64,000 nucleotides of DNA from Microbacterium aurantiacum (GCF_021654035.1 NZ_JAJPDW010000002.1:372001-436000), one strand, 5' to 3'; shown: positions 42,942 to 52,101, counted from the stretch's first letter. Notes: generated by a model from the sequence alone, not told the origin. Numbers and translations are program-made.

Positions 42942-45536
42942 GTGACCGCCGAAGGCCCCACCCCGTCGTGGCCGCTCGACGCGCGCCCCGATCTCGTCGA
43001 CGACGTCGTGCGGCGGATGAGCGCTCGCCCCTCGCGCGCCCAGCTGCTGTCGGGCGGCACGGGGGTCGGGAAGACAACCCTTGCTCGCGCGATCGTCGCC
43101 GCGGTGCAGTCTGGGGGTCGGGTCGTGGTGCCGATCATCGGCGTCGCCGAGCTGCAGGGTGTTCCGGCGGCAGCGCTCGCCCCTGTGCTGACGACGAACG
43201 TCGGCGACGACGACGAGTCGGTCACGATCGGTGATCGCGTGCACCGCTTCGTCGCCACCGTTGGGGCGGGTGCGTCGCGGTATGTCCTCGCGGTCGATGA
43301 CGTCTCGCTCGTCGACGACGTCACGGCCGGTGTGGTCTATCAGCTCGTTCGCGTCTTCGGGGTGCCGGCCGTGTTCACCGACCGCGTCGAGCGGGCGCTG
43401 TCGGCGACCGTCGCGCGGCTCGACGCCGAGGGGTTGCTCGATCGCGTCGATGTTCCCCCACTGGCCCCGGCGCAGGTCGTCGCGCTCGCGGAGGAGTACC
43501 TCGGTGACCCTCTGCATCCGGATGCCGCTCGCCGCCTCGCGGACGCCAGTGCGGGCAATCCGCTCGTGCTCCGCGAACTGCTGATGACCGCCTCGCGGGA
43601 GGGACGCGTTCACCCCACCCCGGTCGGCCTGGCCATCGAGGAGGTCCGACTCGCACCGCACGTCCTCGACTCCGCCCGTGCGCACCTCGCCCCGTTGTCC
43701 CCGTCCGAGCGGGAGGTCGCCGAACTGCTGGCGCTGGCGCAGCCGTGGACCGTGGACCTCGCATCCGCCATCGACGATCGGGCGCTCCGGAACCTCGTGT
43801 CTCGTGCCGTCGTTCGGGAGACCGTCGATGCCGGCCGGCGCCGGGTGCGCCTCGCGCACCCTCTCCTCACCGAGGCGCTTCTCGCCGATCTCGATCCCGA
43901 GCGGCGCATCCAGCTCGTCCGGCGCGCGGCGGAGGCGCTCCGCTCCACCGGGGACCAGGACGATCGCCGCACGGCGATCCACCTCCTCCGTGAGGGGGAC
44001 GCGGATGCCGCAGAGCTCGAGTGGGCCGCTCAGGCGGCCGCATCCGCGGGCGACCCCGAGACGGCACTGCGCCTGGCCGACGCCGCCGATCGTCTCCGCC
44101 CCACGGCTGTCGCCGCTCTCGTCCGCGCAGTGGCGCTCTCGGCGCTCGACCGCGCCGCCGACGCGGCGTTCGTCGCGGCGTCCGACCGGGCCGACAGTGA
44201 TGAGGTGCGTGCCATCGTGGCGTTGCGGCACGGACAGCACCTCGCCTACCGCCGTCGCGACCCGCGTGCCGCGGCCGATTTGGCTCGCGGGGTCATCGAT
44301 CGCATCGATCCGGAAGCGAGTGGTGCCCTCGCCGCCGAAGCCGCGAAGTGGCGCGCAATGGCCGGCGACGTGGCGTCCTATGAGCCGTCGGCCGTGCAGT
44401 CCTCCCTCGCGCAGCTGGGCGGTGTGCTCACCGAGGCGATGTTCGCGACGATGGGCGGGAGCATCGCGCAGGCGCAGGCGGCGATCGACCGCGGCCGGCC
44501 GCTGGCCGACCGGCATCGCGCCGAACTGCCGCACGCCGAGAGCCTGCTCGCTCTCTCGCAGTTCCTCGTCTTCGTCGGGTCCGGCGACATCGGCAGTGCA
44601 CGGGTGCTCGCCGAGGGGCGGCGGCTCGACGGAGAGGCGGATGCCGCCGGTCTGTGGACCTACACACTCGCCCTCATCGCCCTCCACGGGGGGCGTCACG
44701 ATGACGCGTTCGATCTGGCACGGCTCGCGGTGCGACTGCTGGAATGGCGCGATTTCACCGGTCTGGTGGACGTGGCTCGAGCACTCGCCCGCACCTGCGC
44801 GGCCATGAGCGGTGACGACGCGTCCGCGGTGCGGGACTCCTCCGGCGGCCCCGCGCCGACGGAGGTGAAGGCGGTGCTGCAGCTCGCCGAGGCCGACGCA
44901 TGGACGGCCGCGCGTGCCGGTCGCGAGGACGAGGCCGTCGCGATCCTCCGCGCCGCGGTGGAGGAGGGGGTGCGCCAGCGCCACCATGTCCTCGCCGCGC
45001 TCACGGCGTCTACGGCGATCCGGCTGGGTCGCGCGCGTGATGTCGTCGATCTCCTCGAGAGCGCCGCCGATGCGGGGGGAGCACCGCTCTGCGTCCTTCT
45101 CGCCGATGTCGCGCGCGCCCGGGCTCGGGGTGATTACGCGCGCTGCGTGGACCTTCTTCCGTCGCTTCGTCGCGCGGGCCTCCTCGGCGTCGCGCGCCGC
45201 ATCGCGGAGGATGCGGGGGTGCGGGCGGGGCAGGGTCGGGCGCGCACGCAGGGGCGGATCGCCGCGGCCGACCTCGCGGCGCTCACGTCCGCGGATCCGC
45301 TGCGCCTTCCCGGCACCGGCCGAAGCGTGGACGAGATGATGCTGTCGCCCCGGGAATGGCAGATCGCGCGTGCCGCGGCGATGCGACGGCGCAGTCGCGA
45401 GATCGCCGCCGAGCTCGGCCTCTCGGCGCGAACGGTCGACAACCACCTCGCGCGGGTCTACCGCAAGCTCGGTGTCTCCGGACGCGACGACCTCGCGACG
45501 CTGCTCGATGCGGACGATCCCTCGGCTGCGCGCTGA
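42942..45536 (+). CDS. large ATP-binding LuxR-family regulator (LAL type)
   Basis: An 864-aa regulator. The N-terminal AAA/NTPase domain has Walker A LLSGGTGVGKTTLA at about residues 34-47 and a Walker B-like YVLAVDDVSLVDD. A long alpha-helical middle region follows. The C-terminal LuxR helix-turn-helix (MLSPREWQIARAAAMRR and REIAAELGLSARTVDNHLAR) spans about 800-855. LAL proteins switch on catabolic or secondary-metabolite genes when bound to ATP and an inducer. Leaderless GTG start. Its target is not evident; the neighbouring pectin lyase is a candidate. A 14-bp hairpin overlaps its stop. Confidence 0.87.
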   Translation: MTAEGPTPSWPLDARPDLVDDVVRRMSARPSRAQLLSGGTGVGKTTLARAIVAAVQSGGRVVVPIIGVAELQGVPAAALAPVLTTNVGDDDESVTIGDRVHRFVATVGAGASRYVLAVDDVSLVDDVTAGVVYQLVRVFGVPAVFTDRVERALSATVARLDAEGLLDRVDVPPLAPAQVVALAEEYLGDPLHPDAARRLADASAGNPLVLRELLMTASREGRVHPTPVGLAIEEVRLAPHVLDSARAHLAPLSPSEREVAELLALAQPWTVDLASAIDDRALRNLVSRAVVRETVDAGRRRVRLAHPLLTEALLADLDPERRIQLVRRAAEALRSTGDQDDRRTAIHLLREGDADAAELEWAAQAAASAGDPETALRLADAADRLRPTAVAALVRAVALSALDRAADAAFVAASDRADSDEVRAIVALRHGQHLAYRRRDPRAAADLARGVIDRIDPEASGALAAEAAKWRAMAGDVASYEPSAVQSSLAQLGGVLTEAMFATMGGSIAQAQAAIDRGRPLADRHRAELPHAESLLALSQFLVFVGSGDIGSARVLAEGRRLDGEADAAGLWTYTLALIALHGGRHDDAFDLARLAVRLLEWRDFTGLVDVARALARTCAAMSGDDASAVRDSSGGPAPTEVKAVLQLAEADAWTAARAGREDEAVAILRAAVEEGVRQRHHVLAALTASTAIRLGRARDVVDLLESAADAGGAPLCVLLADVARARARGDYARCVDLLPSLRRAGLLGVARRIAEDAGVRAGQGRARTQGRIAAADLAALTSADPLRLPGTGRSVDEMMLSPREWQIARAAAMRRRSREIAAELGLSARTVDNHLARVYRKLGVSGRDDLATLLDADDPSAAR

Positions 45537-45566
45537 GCGCCGCCGCCCCCCGGGCGGCGCTCAGCG
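45531..45566. terminator. 14-bp hairpin between convergent genes
   Basis: CGCTGAGCGCCGCC (45531-45544) pairs perfectly with GGCGGCGCTCAGCG (45553-45566) across an 8-nt loop. It overlaps the stop of the LuxR-type gene and lies 20 bp from the end of the convergent lipoprotein gene. No T-run. Confidence 0.6.
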
Positions 45567-45586
45567 GGTCTCAGGTCCGCTCGCGA

Positions 45587-46084
45587 TCAGGAAGTCACGG
45601 GCGTGATCGTGTACGAGACCGTGATCCCTTCGTCGGAGACGGTCCATCCGTAGACGACGCTCCACGCGGCGGACTTCAGGACCAGCCCCTTCAGCTCGCC
45701 GTAGTCGGTCTCGCTGAGGACCTCGAAGCCGGACGCGGCGAGTTCGTCCGCGGTCGCGCGCGCGGCGTCTTCGCTGTCGACCTCGACCGACAGGCTGAAG
45801 CTGTCGCCCATCTTGATCGCCGAGAAGAGGCGCCCCTCCGGCACTGGGAGTCCCGGCCAGTCCGCCGGCAGCGTGACGCCGTCGCCCGTGGCGTCGACAT
45901 CCACGTCGAGGTCTTGCCCGCTCTGCTCGGCCACCTGTTCGACGACGCCTTCGACGATGTTCTCCGGCGTCGGCACAAGTGAGGCGCATCCGACGAGTCC
46001 GGCCAGGAGGACGGGGCTCATCACGAGGAAGGAGAGGAGGCGACCGCGCGCCGGTCGGGCGGGGGTGAGGAGATGTTCGGGCAT
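45587..46084 (-). CDS. lipoprotein of unknown function
   Basis: A 165-aa lipoprotein: lipobox LVGC with Cys33, then a mature domain of about 130 residues with mixed alpha/beta pattern (LPADWPGLPVPEGRLFSAIK, then DELAASGFEVLSETDYGELKG). Similar lipoproteins are frequent in Microbacteriaceae; no function known to me. The ATG at 46084 is preferred because the signal peptide starts there. Confidence 0.75.
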   Translation of the reverse strand: MPEHLLTPARPARGRLLSFLVMSPVLLAGLVGCASLVPTPENIVEGVVEQVAEQSGQDLDVDVDATGDGVTLPADWPGLPVPEGRLFSAIKMGDSFSLSVEVDSEDAARATADELAASGFEVLSETDYGELKGLVLKSAAWSVVYGWTVSDEGITVSYTITPVTS

Positions 46085-46235
46085 GTGTCCGATCGTGCGC
46101 GTGACCGCCCCATCCTGCAATGAGTAGAGATTGCTCATCCGGCTACCCAAGCGCCACGGGTTCGACGGAAACTACTCGGTCGCCGTTGCCGCCACGCCTG
46201 CTGCCGGGGCCCGGCCGGTGATGAGCCGCAACGCG

Positions 46236-46310
46236 GTGAAGAACGCGGGAGATTCGGTCGTGTCGGCGCGTGTCGCGCCCGAAAACGTCGATTTCTCCCC
46301 GGGGTTTCAC
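46236..46310. repeat. palindromic intergenic element, copy 6
   Basis: GTGAAGAACGCGGGAGATTC on the left; GATTTCTCCCCGGGGTTTCAC on the right with two mismatches in the stem. It lies 37 bp downstream of the spermidine-synthase-like gene. The rest of the 262-bp gap shows nothing else I can identify. Confidence 0.72.
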
Positions 46311-46346
46311 ATCACGGTCTGATGCGATCGGATCCCCGGAGACCCC

Positions 46347-47057
46347 TCACGCCTCCGAGGTCGTCGCGACGTAGACGGTGTTCGCCGATGTCCCGCCGGT
46401 GAGGTGGTTGGCGAATCGCACCTCGTGTGCCTCGGCCGCGCCGAACACCGTCTCGAGGTCGCGCAGGAACGGCTCGTCGGTCGGGTCGTCCGACCACAGC
46501 GCGAACACGCCGCCGGGTCGCAGATGTCCGCGGAGCGCGGTGAGTCCGGCGACGGTGTACAGGTCGGCGTGGCTCGGGTCGAGCGTGTGGCGCGGCGAGT
46601 GGTCGACGTCGAGCAGGATGACGTCGTACACCCGGTCGTCGGCGCCGGGCTCGCGCCGGGCGACGGCGAAGAAGTCGTCGTGGATGAGCGTCGTCCGTTC
46701 GTCCCGCACGAGCGTCGCCGACACCGGCAGCAGTTCGCGCCGATGCCAGTCGATGACCGCCGGCAGGGCGTCGATGACGTCGACGCGCTGCACGCGCGCA
46801 TCGGCCAGCGCCGTCACCGCGGTGTATCCGAGTCCCAGTCCACCGACGAGCACGTCGAGGCGGTCGCCGGATGCCGCGGCCAGCCCGAGCGTCGACAGCT
46901 CTTCTTCAGCGACGGTGAACAGGCTCGACATCAGGAACTCCTCGCCGAGCTTCACCTCGTAGATGAGTTCACCCGTCGCGGGATTCGTCCGTCGCCGCAG
47001 GGTCAGGTCGCCCATGCGGGTCGGCTGCCAGTCCAGTTCTTCGATCCGCGCGATCAT
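46347..47057 (-). CDS. spermidine synthase-like methyltransferase-fold protein
   Basis: A 236-aa protein with the spermidine synthase fold. The nucleotide-binding loop reads VLVGGLGLGYTAVTAL and the active-site region DVILLDVDHSPRHTL. It lacks the typical N-terminal beta-sheet of a full SpeE, so it may act on another substrate. ATG 47057 is preferred because GAGGAG lies just upstream; ATG 47069 would place the site inside the gene. Common in actinobacteria as a lone gene. Confidence 0.8.
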   Translation of the reverse strand: MIARIEELDWQPTRMGDLTLRRRTNPATGELIYEVKLGEEFLMSSLFTVAEEELSTLGLAAASGDRLDVLVGGLGLGYTAVTALADARVQRVDVIDALPAVIDWHRRELLPVSATLVRDERTTLIHDDFFAVARREPGADDRVYDVILLDVDHSPRHTLDPSHADLYTVAGLTALRGHLRPGGVFALWSDDPTDEPFLRDLETVFGAAEAHEVRFANHLTGGTSANTVYVATTSEA

Positions 47058-47129
47058 CGCACTCCTCATCCGTCGCAGGGCTCCACGCTACGCCCGAGGC
47101 GTGACCGACATCAGAATGCTCCCTGCCCG

Positions 47130-47159
47130 AATTATGATTTAGCAATAGAATTCATAATT
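47130..47159. promoter_or_regulatory. A/T-rich inverted repeat upstream of the Fic gene
   Basis: AATTATGA and TCATAATT, perfect 8-bp arms around a 14-bp A/T-rich centre, 47 bp before the Fic ATG. Such an A/T island is exceptional here and likely includes the promoter and the operator. Confidence 0.6.
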
Positions 47160-47206
47160 TAGACAGAGGTCGTTATGAACAGGTCAGCCCTCGGGAGGTG
47201 AAGGCA

Positions 47207-48400
47207 ATGGCAGATACAGAGATCACCTGGCCCGCGGTGGAGTGGGAGACGCGAACGTGGACGCCTGCGGCGCAGTGGGGCATCGACGCGGAGCTTGGCG
47301 CGCCAGTCGTCGACTATGAAGCCGCGATACCCCCGTTCATCGCAGGGCTGACTCCACAGCTCGACGCCACGTCGATGGCGGCGGCGGAGGAAGCCACCCG
47401 CGAACTCAGCCGATTCGACGCAGAGCTGGGCGCTCGGGTCCACTCCTTCGCGCCGGTGTTGCTTCGCTCGGAGTCCGCGTCTTCCTCCCAGATTGAGAAT
47501 CTCACCGCCTCGGCCCGCGCGATCTTCAGCGCGGAACTCGGCGCGAAGTCGGGCCGGGACGCAGAGCAGATCGCGGCGAACACCCGCGCCATGCAGGCCG
47601 CGATCGAGCTCGCCGACGCCGTCTCGCCGGACTCGATCCGCCGAATGCACGAAGCGCTGATGGTCGGACAGCCGCGGCACGCTGCAGGTCGCTGGCGCGA
47701 AGAGGCAGTGTGGATCGGAACGCGCGGGGACTCCCCGGTGGGTGCAGAGTTCGTCGCACCCTGGCACGAACGCGTCTCCGAGCTGATCGTGGACGTGACC
47801 GAGTTCGCCCGGCGGCGCGATGTGGCGCCCCTCCTCTCCGTGGCCATCGCCCACGCGCACTTCGAGACCATCCACCCGTTCACGGACGGGAACGGGCGTA
47901 CTGGCCGCGCTCTCGCGCAATCCATGCTTCGGTATCGCGGGGTGACGCGGTCGGTTGCGGTACCGGTCTCTGCCGGGCTTCTCGCCGATGTCCGCGGGTA
48001 CCACGCTGCGCTCACGGCGTACCGCGGGGGTGACCTCGCCCCTATCGTCCGCGCCTTCGCGGACGCGTCTCTCCGAGCTGTGCGCAACGCACGCCGGCTG
48101 GTGGCCGAGATCGACGCGATCCGACGGTCGTGGGATGACGTTCTGACCGCCCGCCGAGACAGCAACGCGTGGAAGCTCCTCGATATCCTCCTCAGCCGTC
48201 CCGTACTCGATTCCGCCACGGCCGCTCGTGAGGTCGGGGTGAAACAGCCCAACGTCTACCCACCGCTGCGTGCGCTCGTCGAGGCGGGGATCCTGAAGTC
48301 GAAGGCGGAGCACCGCCTCGGTCCGTTCTGGCGCAGTGACGAGATCTTGGGTGCCATCGATCGTTTCGCTGAGCGGGCGGGGCGACGCGAGGCGATCTGA
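47207..48400 (+). CDS. Fic family protein with winged-helix C-terminus
   Basis: A 397-aa Fic protein. The N-terminal inhibitory helix motif S-x-x-x-E-N is present (SSSQIEN, residues 92-98), as in class II Fic enzymes. The catalytic motif HPFTDGNGRTGR is complete at 223-234, so AMP transfer to a target hydroxyl should be possible once inhibition is relieved. The C-terminal about 70 residues form a winged helix (DSATAAREVGVKQPNVYPPL). GGAGGTGA eight bases before ATG 47207 fixes the start. The inverted repeat upstream suggests autoregulation through the winged helix. Confidence 0.9.
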   Translation: MADTEITWPAVEWETRTWTPAAQWGIDAELGAPVVDYEAAIPPFIAGLTPQLDATSMAAAEEATRELSRFDAELGARVHSFAPVLLRSESASSSQIENLTASARAIFSAELGAKSGRDAEQIAANTRAMQAAIELADAVSPDSIRRMHEALMVGQPRHAAGRWREEAVWIGTRGDSPVGAEFVAPWHERVSELIVDVTEFARRRDVAPLLSVAIAHAHFETIHPFTDGNGRTGRALAQSMLRYRGVTRSVAVPVSAGLLADVRGYHAALTAYRGGDLAPIVRAFADASLRAVRNARRLVAEIDAIRRSWDDVLTARRDSNAWKLLDILLSRPVLDSATAAREVGVKQPNVYPPLRALVEAGILKSKAEHRLGPFWRSDEILGAIDRFAERAGRREAI

Positions 48401-48481
48401 CTCGTCCACCCCCGCCTACCCCTACCCGCGCCAGAATGGGTCACGACCCACCCCGTCGGGGAGGCGTCCGAGGGAGACGAA

Positions 48482-49942
48482 ATGACCGAGCAGTTCGATG
48501 TCGCCGTCGTCGGGGCGGGACCTGCGGGCATCGCCGCGGCTCTCCGCGCCGCCGAGCTGGGGGCCTCCGTCGTCCTCATAGAGCGAGCCGATCACGTCGG
48601 CGGCACCTGTGTGAACACCGGCTGCGTGCCGACGCGCGCGCTCGCGAAGGCTGCGCGCTTGATGCGCGAGATCCGCGCGGCGGGGGCGTACGGCATCCGC
48701 GTGTCCGATCCCGAGCTCGACTGGTCGGCCACCGCCACCCTCGTGCGCGAGCGGGTGGATCTCGTCCGTGAGAGCAAGGCCGACCTGAACCGACTCGAGA
48801 AGGCCGGTGTCGACGTCCGCCTCAGCACGACGGCCGAGTTCACGGATGCCGACACCCTGCGACTCCGTGATGACAGCGCCGACGGCACCGACGCCGAGCC
48901 CACCGAGGTCTCCGCCTCGTCGGTGATCCTGTGCGTCGGCGGCCATTCCCGCGTCCTCCCGATCCCCGGCGCCGAGCACGCGCTCCTTCCTGAGCACATC
49001 CTCACCGTGACGGAGCTGCCGCGGTCGGTCGCGATCATCGGCGGAGGCAACACCGGGGCGCAGGTGTCGACGATCCTGGACTCGTTCGGGGTGCAGGTGA
49101 CCCTCCTCGACGTCGCTCCGCGGATCCTCATGCCCTCCGATCCCGATGTGAGCGAGGCGATCACGCACGAGTTCACGCGCCTCGGCATCACCGTGCGCAC
49201 GGGTCTCGCCGGCGTCGACTCCCTCGAGAAGCAGCCCGACGGCACCATCCTCCTCACCTGGCGTGACGCTGAGGGCGATGATCCGACCACCGCGGTGTTC
49301 GACGTCGTGATCATGGCGGCGGGGTGGCCGGCGAACGTCGAGGGACTCGGCCTCGAAGAGGCCGGCGTCGAGATCGAGCGCTCCGCGGTCGCCGTCGATC
49401 GCTACTTCCGCTCCTCCGCTCCGCACATCTTCGCCGTCGGCGACATCACGGGGCAGGACATGCTCGTCCAGGCCGCCCAGTTCGAGGCCGAGGCGGCGGC
49501 CGAGAACGCCGTCCTCGGTGCCAACCGCGCCACCCCGCACCACCTCCTGCCGGTCGGCGCGTTCACGGACCCCGACTACGCCTCGGTCGGTCTCACCGAG
49601 GAGCAGGCGCGGGACCGGGATCCGCAGTGCGTCGTCGCCCTCGCGCGCTACGACCGCCTCGAGAGGGCGATCATCGACGACCGCGCGGTCGGTTTCCTGA
49701 AGCTCATCGCCGACAGTCGCCGCTCGCTCATCCTCGGCGCCCACGCGGTCGGCGAGAACGCCGTCGAGGTCATCCAGGCCGTCACCACCGCGATGGCCGC
49801 CGGAGCCGACGTGTCCTCGCTCGCGGCGGTGAAGTTCGCCTATCCGACCTACACCGCCATCGTCGGCGTCGCCGCCCGCGACCTCCTCAAGACGGTCCCG
49901 ACCGAGGGGTCACCTCGGGAGGGCGACCTCGCCCGTTCGTGA
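48482..49942 (+). CDS. FAD-dependent pyridine nucleotide-disulfide oxidoreductase
   Basis: A 486-aa flavoprotein disulfide reductase. FAD-binding GAGPAGIAAAL at the N-terminus; redox pair Cys43 and Cys48 in GGTCVNTGCVPT; NAD(P)-binding GGGNTGAQ near residue 190; a C-terminal dimerisation domain without the catalytic His-x-x-x-x-Glu of dihydrolipoamide dehydrogenase (YPTYTAIV instead). It is therefore more like mercuric-reductase-like or soluble transhydrogenase relatives. AGGGAG precedes the ATG. Single gene. Confidence 0.87.
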   Translation: MTEQFDVAVVGAGPAGIAAALRAAELGASVVLIERADHVGGTCVNTGCVPTRALAKAARLMREIRAAGAYGIRVSDPELDWSATATLVRERVDLVRESKADLNRLEKAGVDVRLSTTAEFTDADTLRLRDDSADGTDAEPTEVSASSVILCVGGHSRVLPIPGAEHALLPEHILTVTELPRSVAIIGGGNTGAQVSTILDSFGVQVTLLDVAPRILMPSDPDVSEAITHEFTRLGITVRTGLAGVDSLEKQPDGTILLTWRDAEGDDPTTAVFDVVIMAAGWPANVEGLGLEEAGVEIERSAVAVDRYFRSSAPHIFAVGDITGQDMLVQAAQFEAEAAAENAVLGANRATPHHLLPVGAFTDPDYASVGLTEEQARDRDPQCVVALARYDRLERAIIDDRAVGFLKLIADSRRSLILGAHAVGENAVEVIQAVTTAMAAGADVSSLAAVKFAYPTYTAIVGVAARDLLKTVPTEGSPREGDLARS

Positions 49943-50009
49943 CGGATGTCACCCCTCGACGTGACAGGCGGCACTCCCGCCGCGGGGGCGATTCGGGTGC
50001 GATGGAGAC

Positions 50010-50693
50010 ATGCCCACGCCCTCGAACCGCGCGCCGTCGTGGCGAGCCCGTCTCGCCGAGCGCCGCGCGAAGCCCGGTGACGGTCGTCCGCTTCCGCCCT
50101 ACCGCTGGTGGCACACGCTCACCCGGTCGCTCTTCCTCCTCGATCGGCCGGCCGGCGTCAGCCCTGCCGGAATCCCGGTCATGACGACGTACGCCGTCGA
50201 TGTTCGCCAGCTCGGCGATCGCGACGACGGTGAGGTCCGCGCGCGTCTCTACCGCGACGGCGTGCAGACGGCAGTGTCGCGGCTTCCTGCCCGCTTCGCC
50301 GTCCTCGGCGGGCACATCGAGGTGGCTGCGCGCACCACGGGGCTCCGTCGCTGTCATTTCGTGACGGATGCCGGCGACGAGCGTCAGCTCGACCCGCACC
50401 CTCGTTCGGCCGAGGGTCTGCGCGCGCGTCTGCATCATCGGCATCCGTCGCTCAGCCGCGCGATCGGAACTCTCGCGACCCTCATCGTGCTCGTCGGGGT
50501 GTGCATCGCGGTGCCTCAGCTCGTGGAGACGCTGACGCAGATCCCGCAGGTCGCCGACACGGTCGGGACGTTCACGTCGCCGTTCCGCCTGTCGACGGCC
50601 GGGAACGTCGCGGTGACCCTCGCGGTCGTGCTCGCCACGACAGAGCGCGCCCTCCGGTTGCGGTCGTCGTGGCTCGACGACCTCGCCGGATGA
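50010..50693 (+). CDS. membrane protein of unknown function
   Basis: A 227-aa protein with a basic N-terminal 50 residues, a soluble middle domain (about 50-145), and two helices at about 152-172 and 190-212. I do not recognise a family. No partner gene is apparent; it ends 24 bp before the convergent DUF3072 gene. Confidence 0.7.
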   Translation: MPTPSNRAPSWRARLAERRAKPGDGRPLPPYRWWHTLTRSLFLLDRPAGVSPAGIPVMTTYAVDVRQLGDRDDGEVRARLYRDGVQTAVSRLPARFAVLGGHIEVAARTTGLRRCHFVTDAGDERQLDPHPRSAEGLRARLHHRHPSLSRAIGTLATLIVLVGVCIAVPQLVETLTQIPQVADTVGTFTSPFRLSTAGNVAVTLAVVLATTERALRLRSSWLDDLAG

Positions 50694-50717
50694 GCGCGCT
50701 CGATCCTGCTCGGTTCT

Positions 50718-50978
50718 TCAGCTCTGACCGCGTCCCGATGCGGCCTGGAGGCGTTCGATCTCTTCGGATGCCTGCGCCTTGGTGAGGTCGGCGGGCACCT
50801 GCTCCCCGGCTTCGCGGGCGAGGGTGTCGAGGTAGGACCGCTGCGGGCCGGTCATGGGCTCATCGCCCGTGACCCACGTCGACGGGTCCTTCTCGGCGGA
50901 GTTGTCGGAACCCGCGTCGGGCTCGGTGGCGCCGAGCATCTCGCGGTCGTCGTCGGGGGTGGGGTTCGTTGTGGACAT
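50718..50978 (-). CDS. DUF3072 domain-containing protein
   Basis: An 86-aa acidic protein. The C-terminal MTGPQRSYLDTLAREAGEQV is the DUF3072 signature, a small domain found in actinobacteria, also near stress genes. Function unknown. Confidence 0.85.
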   Translation of the reverse strand: MSTTNPTPDDDREMLGATEPDAGSDNSAEKDPSTWVTGDEPMTGPQRSYLDTLAREAGEQVPADLTKAQASEEIERLQAASGRGQS

Positions 50979-51050
50979 GGGTTGAAGGTAGGCCCGCCCG
51001 TCGACACCCGGTCCGGGGTTGACAGGCCCGGGTTGACAGACCCCGCGGGC

Positions 51051-51473
51051 TCAGTCGTCGACGACGGTGACCGTGACCTCGATGTTGCCGCGGGTGGCGT
51101 TGGAGTACGGGCATACCTGGTGCGCCGCGTCCGCCAGCTGCTGGGCGACGGCGTGGTCGAGCTCGGGGATGTTCACTTCGAGGGCGACGGCGAGGCCGAA
51201 TCCGCCCTGTCCGTTCGATCCGAGGGCGACGCGGGATCCGACGCTCGAGCCTTCGATCGAGACCTTCTGGGCGCGCGCGACGCTCTGGAGGGCGCTGTGG
51301 AAGCAGGCCGCGTAGCCGGCGGCGAAGAGCAGTTCGGGGTTCGGTGCGCCGCCGGCGCCGCCGAGCTCCTTCGGGGTGCGGACGTCGGTGTCGAGGATGC
51401 CGTCCGCGGTGCGGACGTGACCGTCACGGCCTCCGCCGGTGGCGAGCGCTTCTGCGGTGTAGAGAGTCTCCAT
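51051..51473 (-). CDS. ohr: organic hydroperoxide resistance protein (Ohr)
   Basis: A 140-aa peroxidase of the OsmC/Ohr family that reduces organic hydroperoxides. The two catalytic cysteines are Cys57 (AAGYAACFHSAL) and Cys121 (HQVCPYSNATRG). Length is standard. Lies 50 bp downstream of ohrR on the same strand, so the two are probably one unit. Confidence 0.94.
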   Translation of the reverse strand: METLYTAEALATGGGRDGHVRTADGILDTDVRTPKELGGAGGAPNPELLFAAGYAACFHSALQSVARAQKVSIEGSSVGSRVALGSNGQGGFGLAVALEVNIPELDHAVAQQLADAAHQVCPYSNATRGNIEVTVTVVDD

Positions 51474-51523
51474 GGGGGAGTTCCTTTCTTTCGGGGGAGG
51501 GGTACGAGGGAAAGACAGGGGAG

Positions 51524-51973
51524 TCAGGATGCCGCGCGCAGCCCGCTCGCCAGCGCGCGCATGTTCGCCGTGATGGCCGTGAGCTGCTCCAGCAGTTCCG
51601 GCAGGCTGCGGCCGCTGTCGACGAAGGCGGGCACGAGGCAGCCCACCGCGCCGATGACTTCTCCGTGCACGCGTCGCCCGTCCTCGCTCAGCGAGACTCG
51701 GACCACGCGCTCGTCCTGATCGTCACGGCGACGGTCGACGAGTCCGCGGGTTTCCAGTCGGCGCAGCAGGGGCGACAGGGTGCCGGAGTCGAGGGCCAGT
51801 TCCTCGCCGAGGGAGCTCACGGTGCGCTCGCCGGTGGCGAGCACCACCATCGCGAGGTACTGCGGGTACGTCAGCGACCACGGCTTCAGCACTTCGCGGT
51901 ACGCCTGCGTCGTCGCGTGCGACGCGGAGTACATCGCGAAGCACACGAACTCGTCGAGCGTGGTGGCTGCCAT
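51524..51973 (-). CDS. ohrR: MarR-family organic hydroperoxide regulator (OhrR)
   Basis: A 149-aa MarR-type repressor. The reactive Cys11 near the N-terminus (DEFVCFAMYSASHA) is the peroxide sensor of OhrR; the winged helix is at about residues 50-95 (SSLGEELALDSGTLSPLLRR). It should release the ohr genes when oxidised. ATG 51973 is preferred; ATG 51991 lies in the promoter. A direct repeat upstream is the probable operator. Confidence 0.9.
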   Translation of the reverse strand: MAATTLDEFVCFAMYSASHATTQAYREVLKPWSLTYPQYLAMVVLATGERTVSSLGEELALDSGTLSPLLRRLETRGLVDRRRDDQDERVVRVSLSEDGRRVHGEVIGAVGCLVPAFVDSGRSLPELLEQLTAITANMRALASGLRAAS

Positions 51974-51988
51974 CGCAAAAGCATTGCA

Positions 51989-52017
51989 CACAACTCAATT
52001 GCCCACAACCTAATGCC
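51989..52017. promoter_or_regulatory. direct repeat ahead of ohrR
   Basis: CACAACTCAATTGCC (51989-52003) is followed directly by CACAACCTAATGCC (52004-52017). The CAATTG core resembles OhrR boxes. A repeated half-site in tandem is less usual than a palindrome. Confidence 0.45.
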
Positions 52018-52089
52018 GAGACGCGCCTCCCCCCCAACCCGCCCCGGATGTGACACTTTCGGACGATGCCCTCGCCCGACCCCGCTTCC

Positions 52090-52101
52090 TACGCTGGATC
52101 C
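52090..52101 (+). promoter_or_regulatory. leaderless promoter -10 of the histidine kinase gene
   Basis: TACGCT at 52090-52095, six bases, ATG 52102. Confidence 0.6.

Noticed and set aside
46137-46322. Plus-strand frame of about 60 codons across repeat copy 6
   Set aside because: Most of it is the repeat element, which cannot be coding in the other copies; no ribosome binding site.
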